Positions 36,466 to 41,192 of a stretch of 41,192 bases of DNA are shown piece by piece. Below the pieces are notes generated by a model that was given only the letters and a program-made list of their open reading frames with translations, had not been told where the DNA came from and made no database searches. Positions within the stretch are counted from its first letter, which is position 1; every line of letters begins with the position of its first letter. This DNA comes from an uncultured Ruminococcus sp. (GTDB lineage Bacteria > Bacillota > Clostridia > RUG12999): positions 1 to 41,192 of the forward strand of contig CACZWD010000018.1 in the NCBI GenBank assembly GCA_902784805.1. The letters are read 5' to 3'. The position numbers and the translations under genes were made by a program.

Positions 36466-37584
36466 ATGCGCATTAAAAGCAGGACTTTAATATGTATCGT
36501 TTTTTTGAATATTTTATCGTTAAGTGTTTTCGCGAAAACCGTTTCTTTTAATGATATTGAAAGCGGCGCTTCATACAGCGAAGCTGTTATGACGGCGGCG
36601 CAGCAGGGCTTTTTTAAAGGTGATGAAAATGGAAATTTCAACCCGGAAAACACAATAACAAGGGCGGAATTTGCTGTCCTTATGTGCAGGCTTGCGGGAA
36701 GCGAAAAAACCGCTTCAAAAACAAGAACAAGACATTTTTCCGACCTTGACACGTCGCATTGGGCAAACGGTTATGTTGCGTGGACAGAAAAAAACGGTAT
36801 AATAAACGGCTTTGATGACGGCACCTTCAGACCTGAGGGCGAGGTCACGCAGCAGCAGGCGGCAAAAATGATAATCTGCGTTATAGGGAAAAAAGCGGAG
36901 GCTGAAAACCTCGGCGGATATCCGAAAGGATATGAGGAAGTTGCGAAAAAACTCGGTATGGCGGAAGAAGTGACAAACGCTTCACTTAAAAGATACGAGG
37001 CGGCTATTTATATTTCGGGCGCCGTAAAAGAAGAAGAAAAATCAGAACATAAAAAAACAGAAGAAAAAAACGCCAAAAATAATTTGTCCGACACTCTGAC
37101 CGATAAAGAAAAAGCGGATGACCGGGACGGTGACAGCCTTACTTTAAAGCAGGAGGAAAGAGATACCTGCACAGCCTGCGCTATGGCAATGCTTTTAAGA
37201 CGCGCGTATTTTCTTGAAGGAAAGGATTTTTCGGATATTACCGAGGAAGCGCTGAAAAATGACGAAAATGTCTGGCTTGAAGGAGTGGGACTTTATCATA
37301 ATATAACCTTTGGCAAATATAACATAGTAAAGCGTGATTTGGAAGAAGATATTGACAAGCAGGCGTATTTTACGGAACAGATAAAAAAACACCCCGAGGG
37401 CATTATTATTTACGACCGGGGTATGTGGCACGCGCTTCTTCTGACCGATGTAACAAACGGTACGTTTTATGTATGTGACCCCGCAACGGGCTTTATAACA
37501 CCGATTGAGGAAACAAGGACAACGGAGGGTTTCGGCGCGGAGGAAAAAATAAACGGTATTGACAGCATATGGATTATGAAATAA
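36466..37584 (+). CDS. Secreted SLH-domain protein with C39-like cysteine peptidase domain
   Basis: Exported surface protein, 372 residues from ATG 36466 (GGAG nine bases before; ATG 36457 abuts it). Signal peptide: MRIKSRTLICIVFLNILSLS to about residue 24. Two SLH domains: about 26-80 (FNPENTITRAEFAVLMCRLAG) with parts split, and 88-142 (HWANGYVAWTEKNGIINGF, FRPEGEVTQQQAAKMI); a third at about 150-186 is degenerate. A Lys/Glu-rich linker (188-225) leads to a peptidase C39-like domain: Cys in DTCTACAMAMLL (235 or 238), GMWHALLLTD (His322) and VCDPATG (Asp338). SLH domains bind pyruvylated cell-wall polymer, matching the csaB-type gene at 393. The substrate is unknown. Confidence 0.87.
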   Translation: MRIKSRTLICIVFLNILSLSVFAKTVSFNDIESGASYSEAVMTAAQQGFFKGDENGNFNPENTITRAEFAVLMCRLAGSEKTASKTRTRHFSDLDTSHWANGYVAWTEKNGIINGFDDGTFRPEGEVTQQQAAKMIICVIGKKAEAENLGGYPKGYEEVAKKLGMAEEVTNASLKRYEAAIYISGAVKEEEKSEHKKTEEKNAKNNLSDTLTDKEKADDRDGDSLTLKQEERDTCTACAMAMLLRRAYFLEGKDFSDITEEALKNDENVWLEGVGLYHNITFGKYNIVKRDLEEDIDKQAYFTEQIKKHPEGIIIYDRGMWHALLLTDVTNGTFYVCDPATGFITPIEETRTTEGFGAEEKINGIDSIWIMK

Positions 37585-37597
37585 AAGAGGGCTGCAA

Positions 37598-38320
37598 ATG
37601 AGAAAGATTTTGAGCCATGTCCGCAAAGCGGTTGAAGATTACAATATGATTGAAGAAGGAGACCGTATCGCGGTCGGCGTGTCGGGCGGGAAAGACAGCA
37701 TAAGTCTTATGCTGGCTCTTAAAGCCCTTCAAAGGTTTTATCCTAAAAAATTTGAGCTTGAAGCGGTTTGTCTTGACCTCGGCTTTAAAGGAGCGGATTA
37801 CGCACCTCTTTTAAATCTTTGCGAGGAAAAAGATATAAATCTGACTTTGGTAAAAACGCAAATCGGAGAGGTCGTTTTCGATATACGTCACGAGAAAAAC
37901 CCTTGTTCGCTTTGCGCGAAAATGCGCCGCGGAGCCCTTCACGAGCAGGCAAAAGCGCTCGGCTGCAATAAAGTCGCGCTCGGTCATCACTTTGACGATG
38001 TGCTTGAAACCTTTTTTCTGTGTCTTTTCAATGAGGCACGAATAGGCTGTTTTTCGCCCGTCACCTATCTTGACAGAACAAAACTTACTCTTATAAGACC
38101 GTTTATATATATTGAGGAGCGTGAAATAAAACGCTTTGTAAGGGATAACAATGTACCGGTTATTTTTAACCCCTGCCCGTCGGACGGTAAAACCAACAGG
38201 CAGGATATGAAGGATTTTATAGCGGAGCTTAGCAGGAAGCACCACGGCATAAAGGGCAGAATTTTTCACGCGATTGCTAATTCCGATATTGATACCTGGA
38301 AAAGAAAGAGTGATTTATAA
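37598..38320 (+). CDS. TtcA-like tRNA 2-thiolation family protein
   Basis: PP-loop ATPase of the TtcA family, 240 residues, cytoplasmic. It has the SGGKDS P-loop (VGVSGGKDSISLMLALKAL), VCLDLGF, the CxxC of the iron-sulfur/thiolation site in NPCSLCAKMRRGALHEQA, and ALGHHFDDVLETFFLCLF. A second CxxC of canonical TtcA is replaced by a single Cys in FNPCPSDGKTNRQ. TtcA proper makes 2-thiocytidine at position 32 of tRNA; Firmicute relatives are less well defined. It begins 13 bases after the SLH gene and overlaps the next gene by one base (TAATG). Confidence 0.85.
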   Translation: MRKILSHVRKAVEDYNMIEEGDRIAVGVSGGKDSISLMLALKALQRFYPKKFELEAVCLDLGFKGADYAPLLNLCEEKDINLTLVKTQIGEVVFDIRHEKNPCSLCAKMRRGALHEQAKALGCNKVALGHHFDDVLETFFLCLFNEARIGCFSPVTYLDRTKLTLIRPFIYIEEREIKRFVRDNNVPVIFNPCPSDGKTNRQDMKDFIAELSRKHHGIKGRIFHAIANSDIDTWKRKSDL

Positions 38321-39045
38321 TGCGGCTTGATAAATTTCTCGCGTCGTTTTCCGATTACAGCCGAAAGGAAATAAAAGCTGTTTTAAAAGAAAAGCGGGTA
38401 ACGGTGGGCGGCAGCGTTTTAACGGACCCGTCAGCTCATATTAACCCCGAAACGGATATAATCACACTTGACGGTGAGCCGCTTGTTTATAAACCATATA
38501 TATATTTTATGATGAATAAGCCTGCGGGTTTTATAACAGCTACAGAAGACAGGCGTGACCGCACGGTTATGGAATTTGTGCCGCGGGAATTTTTGAAGTA
38601 TGAGCCTTTCCCCGTCGGCAGACTTGATAAAGATACTGAGGGGCTTCTTGTTTTTACCAATGACGGTGAGCTTGCGCACAGACTGCTTTCCCCAAAAAAG
38701 AAGGTTCCGAAGGTTTATCTCGCGACAGCGGAAAGGAAAATAAGCGAAAAGGACATTAAAGCCTTCAGAAAAGGCATATACATAGATGAGGACGGATATA
38801 CAACACTCCCCGGTGATTTAAAAGTTGTTTCGGAAGGGGGAAATCCCGTCTGCGAGGTTACAATATATGAAGGAAAGTTTCATCAGGTAAAGCGAATGTT
38901 TGAAAAATGCGGCAACCGTGTTTTGTATCTTAAAAGAATAACCTTTGCGGGAGTGGCGCTTGATGACAGTCTTAAAACGGGGCAGGTCCGTGAGCTTACC
39001 GCGGCCGAAACAGATATATTAAGGAGTTGTTTTAAGAATGAATAA
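38320..39045 (+). CDS. rsuA: RsuA/RluB-family pseudouridine synthase
   Basis: Isomerises uridine in rRNA (RsuA type: 16S position 516 in E. coli); 241 residues. The N-terminal S4 RNA-binding domain is MRLDKFLASFSDYSRKEIK, followed by YIYFMMNKPAGFITATED, the catalytic aspartate motif VGRLDKDTEGLLVFTNDGELAHRL and the C-terminal EGKFHQVKRMFEKCG. The ATG overlaps the last base of the previous stop codon, so translation is coupled. RluB-type specificity (23S) is not excluded. Its 3' end overlaps a small membrane peptide gene. Confidence 0.92.
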   Translation: MRLDKFLASFSDYSRKEIKAVLKEKRVTVGGSVLTDPSAHINPETDIITLDGEPLVYKPYIYFMMNKPAGFITATEDRRDRTVMEFVPREFLKYEPFPVGRLDKDTEGLLVFTNDGELAHRLLSPKKKVPKVYLATAERKISEKDIKAFRKGIYIDEDGYTTLPGDLKVVSEGGNPVCEVTIYEGKFHQVKRMFEKCGNRVLYLKRITFAGVALDDSLKTGQVRELTAAETDILRSCFKNE

Positions 39046-39145
39046 ATATGACAGGAAAAAAAGAATAGTCGCCTGGGTGCTTATAGCCTGTATGGGTTTA
39101 ACACTTGTTATAGGCGCCGTAATGCAAGTTTTGAGCGTTTTTTAA
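39038..39145 (+). CDS. 35-residue single-helix membrane peptide
   Basis: ATG 39038 opens MNKYDRKKRIVAWVLIACMG, followed by a further 15 residues (LTLVIGAVMQVLSVF) and a stop at 39143. A basic N-terminal stretch (KYDRKKR) precedes one transmembrane helix. AAGGAG lies 11 bases upstream, inside the end of the pseudouridine synthase gene, which it overlaps by 8 bases. Such short basic-plus-helix proteins (DUF4044-like) are common in Firmicutes; sequence homology was not tested. It is too short to be certain, but the ribosome binding site and coupling favour translation. Confidence 0.6.
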   Translation: MNKYDRKKRIVAWVLIACMGLTLVIGAVMQVLSVF

Positions 39146-39181
39146 AACATAAATTTTAACGGAAGGTATGATTAAAAAAGT

Positions 39182-39949
39182 ATGAGAATTGTTATAAAAA
39201 TAGGTACATCGACACTCGCCCATTCCACGGGCAGGCTTAATATAAGGCGAATCGAACAGCTTTGCAAGGTTATGAGCGACCTTAAAAACAGCGGACACGA
39301 AATAATACTCGTTTCGTCGGGAGCAATAGGTATGGGTGTAGGCAAGCTCGGCCTCGGCGGCAGACCGGAGGATATAGCTTCAAAGCAGGCGGCGGCGGCT
39401 GTCGGGCAATGCGAGCTTATGTATGTATATGATAAGCTTTTTGCGGAATATAATCATACAGTCGGTCAGCTTCTTATAACGGGCATTGATATAGAAAATG
39501 AGCGTCACAGAAAAAATTTTGAAAATACGCTTTATAAGCTGCTTGAGCTTGGAGCTCTCCCGATTATTAACGAAAACGATACCGTTTCAACCGATGAAAT
39601 CGAAATAGGTGATAACGATACTCTGTCCGCTATTATCGCTTCAAGTATAAACGCGGAATTACTTGTGCTTTTATCGGATATTAACGGGCTGTACAATAAA
39701 AATCCGAAGACGCACCCCGATGCCGAAATGATAGAGGTCGTAAGGAAAATAACACCCGATATTGTGGCTCTTTCGGACGGAAAAGGAGTGCTCGGAACAG
39801 GCGGAATGGCAACAAAAATAAAGGCCGCGGAGCTTGTAACAAAGTCCGGCTGCGATATGGTAATCGCAAACGGAGCATATCCCAAAAAACTATATGACAT
39901 TGTGGAGGGAAAGCCTGTCGGCACGCGGTTTATAAAGGAGAACGGTTAG
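39182..39949 (+). CDS. proB: Glutamate 5-kinase (short form, no PUA domain)
   Basis: First step of proline synthesis, glutamate to glutamyl-5-phosphate; 255 residues, the amino acid kinase domain only. Motifs: [70 protein letters not shown] (split across catalytic loop residues), [13 protein letters not shown] and [13 protein letters not shown]. The C-terminal PUA domain of E. coli ProB is absent, as in several Firmicutes. The nearest GGAAGG is 15 bases upstream, with a 5-codon ORF in between whose stop overlaps the ATG. It is followed by proA with one base between. Confidence 0.94.
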   Translation: MRIVIKIGTSTLAHSTGRLNIRRIEQLCKVMSDLKNSGHEIILVSSGAIGMGVGKLGLGGRPEDIASKQAAAAVGQCELMYVYDKLFAEYNHTVGQLLITGIDIENERHRKNFENTLYKLLELGALPIINENDTVSTDEIEIGDNDTLSAIIASSINAELLVLLSDINGLYNKNPKTHPDAEMIEVVRKITPDIVALSDGKGVLGTGGMATKIKAAELVTKSGCDMVIANGAYPKKLYDIVEGKPVGTRFIKENG

Positions 39950-39950
39950 T

Positions 39951-41192
39951 ATGAAAACATCGGATATTTTAAAAAACGCCGTAATGGCAAAAAACGATAT
40001 GCTTCTTCTGAATGCGAAAACAAAAAATGAAGCATTACTTAAAATGGCGGAATACCTTGAAAAAAACACCGATAAAATTCTTGACGCAAACCGTCTTGAT
40101 ACGGAAAAAGCAAAAAATACGGTGTCGGACGTTATGCTTGACAGGCTTAAGCTTGACGAACAACGCATAAAAGCTATGGCTGACGGTATAAGAGACGTTT
40201 CGGAGCTTGAAGATCCTATCGGTAAAATTCTTGAAAAAACAGTGCGCCCAAACGGGCTTATAATTGAAAAAACTTCTGTGCCGCTCGGTGTTGTCGCAAT
40301 AATTTACGAAAGCCGTCCGAATGTTACCTCTGACGCTGCTGCGCTGTGTTTTAAAAGCGGAAACGTCTGTGTGCTGAGAAGCGGAAAAGAGGCGTTTAAT
40401 TCTTCGGCAGCAATAGTATCGGTTTTAAGAGAAGCTCTTGAAGACTGTAATATTACGGCGGACTGTATAAATCTCATAACAGACACGAGCCGTGAAAGTG
40501 CGGCTATGCTTATGGTAGCAAACGGTTATATTGATTTGCTTATTCCAAGAGGCGGCAAAGGACTTATAGACGCCTGCATAAAAAATGCTACCGTTCCTTG
40601 CATACAAACAGGCACCGGCATTTGTCATATATATATTGATGAGAAGGCAGACCTTGATATGGCGCTTAAAATAGTTGAAAACGCAAAAACAAGCAGACCT
40701 TCCGTCTGCAATGCCGAGGAAGTTCTGCTTGTACATGAAAGCGTTGCCGACAATTTTCTGCCGCGGTTAAAACATCTTCTTACAGATGAACGCAAAAAAA
40801 ACGGACTGGTTCCTGTGGAGCTTCGGCTCGACCGTAAAGCGGCTTTGTACATCGAGGGAAAAACGGCATCGGAAAAGGATTTCGACACAGAATTTCTTAA
40901 TTATATTTTAGCTGTAAAGGTTGTCGCGAGTCTTGATGAAGCAATAGAGCATATAACGGCTCACTCGACCGGTCACAGTGAAGCTATAATAACCGAAAAC
41001 AAGCAGGCAGCCGAAAAATTTTTAAATCTTACAGACAGTGCAGCGGTTTATGTAAACGCCTCTACCCGTTTTACCGACGGCGGAGAATTCGGACTTGGCT
41101 GTGAAATGGGAATTTCCACTCAAAAACTTCACGCAAGAGGTCCTATGGGACTTTGTGAGCTTACGGCATACAAATATAAAATATACGGAAAC
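39951..41192 (+). CDS. proA: Gamma-glutamyl phosphate reductase (3' end cut off)
   Basis: Second step of proline synthesis; glutamate-5-semialdehyde dehydrogenase of the aldehyde dehydrogenase superfamily. The 414 codons seen are within a few residues of the usual 415-417, ending in [10 protein letters not shown]. It has [30 protein letters not shown], the catalytic cysteine in [15 protein letters not shown] (about 253), [36 protein letters not shown] (broken here by residues shared with the active site) and [18 protein letters not shown] is 10 bases before the ATG, within the end of proB. It runs off the right window edge. Confidence 0.96.
   Translation, partial: MKTSDILKNAVMAKNDMLLLNAKTKNEALLKMAEYLEKNTDKILDANRLDTEKAKNTVSDVMLDRLKLDEQRIKAMADGIRDVSELEDPIGKILEKTVRPNGLIIEKTSVPLGVVAIIYESRPNVTSDAAALCFKSGNVCVLRSGKEAFNSSAAIVSVLREALEDCNITADCINLITDTSRESAAMLMVANGYIDLLIPRGGKGLIDACIKNATVPCIQTGTGICHIYIDEKADLDMALKIVENAKTSRPSVCNAEEVLLVHESVADNFLPRLKHLLTDERKKNGLVPVELRLDRKAALYIEGKTASEKDFDTEFLNYILAVKVVASLDEAIEHITAHSTGHSEAIITENKQAAEKFLNLTDSAAVYVNASTRFTDGGEFGLGCEMGISTQKLHARGPMGLCELTAYKYKIYGN

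Overview
The window reads as a chromosomal segment of an anaerobic, endospore-associated member of the Bacillota, most likely class Clostridia. The support is gene content: a GerA-type germination receptor operon, a PdaB-like deacetylase, pyruvate:ferredoxin oxidoreductase, FeoB, SLH-type surface anchoring and strong AGGAGG-type ribosome binding sites with clean TTGACA/TATAAT promoters. A gut or other anoxic habitat is an inference. No rRNA, tRNA, CRISPR array, prophage or transposase gene was seen.

Layout. 1-4.5 kb (minus): ruvX (cut by the window edge), a glycosyltransferase/CsaB-type pyruvyl transferase fusion, and a short FeoB. 4.6-8.6 kb (plus): a germinant receptor operon in the order A, C, small two-helix D-like protein, B, ending inside a dispersed inverted-repeat element. 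8.9-10.6 kb: a DUF3298-like protein facing a DEDDh exonuclease that appears to start at ATT. 10.7-13.2 kb: a small membrane protein behind a perfect 17-bp palindrome, then tyrA and a membrane glycosyltransferase (minus). 13.3-20.6 kb (plus): comEC-holA, then argH, an aminotransferase and an Ldh-family oxidoreductase. 20.6-23.4 kb: upp (minus) divergent from citrate synthase-dut (plus). 23.4-25.3 kb: further copies of the dispersed repeat, then a PdaB-like deacetylase and a tandem-OB SSB-like protein. 25.3-27.4 kb (minus): KDPG aldolase (fused to a VOC domain) and KDG kinase. 27.5-34.7 kb (minus): pgk-tpiA-gpmI-nifJ, a lower-glycolysis/PFOR run. 34.9-36.3 kb: a phosphopantetheinyl transferase convergent with a patatin-like hydrolase. 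36.4-41.2 kb (plus): an SLH-C39 surface protein, a TtcA-like protein, an RsuA-type pseudouridine synthase, a 35-residue membrane peptide, proB and proA (last few codons cut off).

How it fits together. KDPG aldolase and KDG kinase make pyruvate and glyceraldehyde-3-phosphate from uronate-derived KDG; pgk, tpiA and gpmI carry triose phosphate toward PEP; PFOR converts pyruvate to acetyl-CoA; citrate synthase can draw on that acetyl-CoA, perhaps for glutamate and then proline (proB, proA). CsaB-type pyruvylation of cell-wall polymer and the SLH protein belong to one surface-anchoring logic. The least explained features are the dispersed repeat (8576-8850, 23528-23657, 23669-23787), the palindrome that covers the ribosome binding site of a small membrane protein (10686-10736), and the ATT start at 10556.
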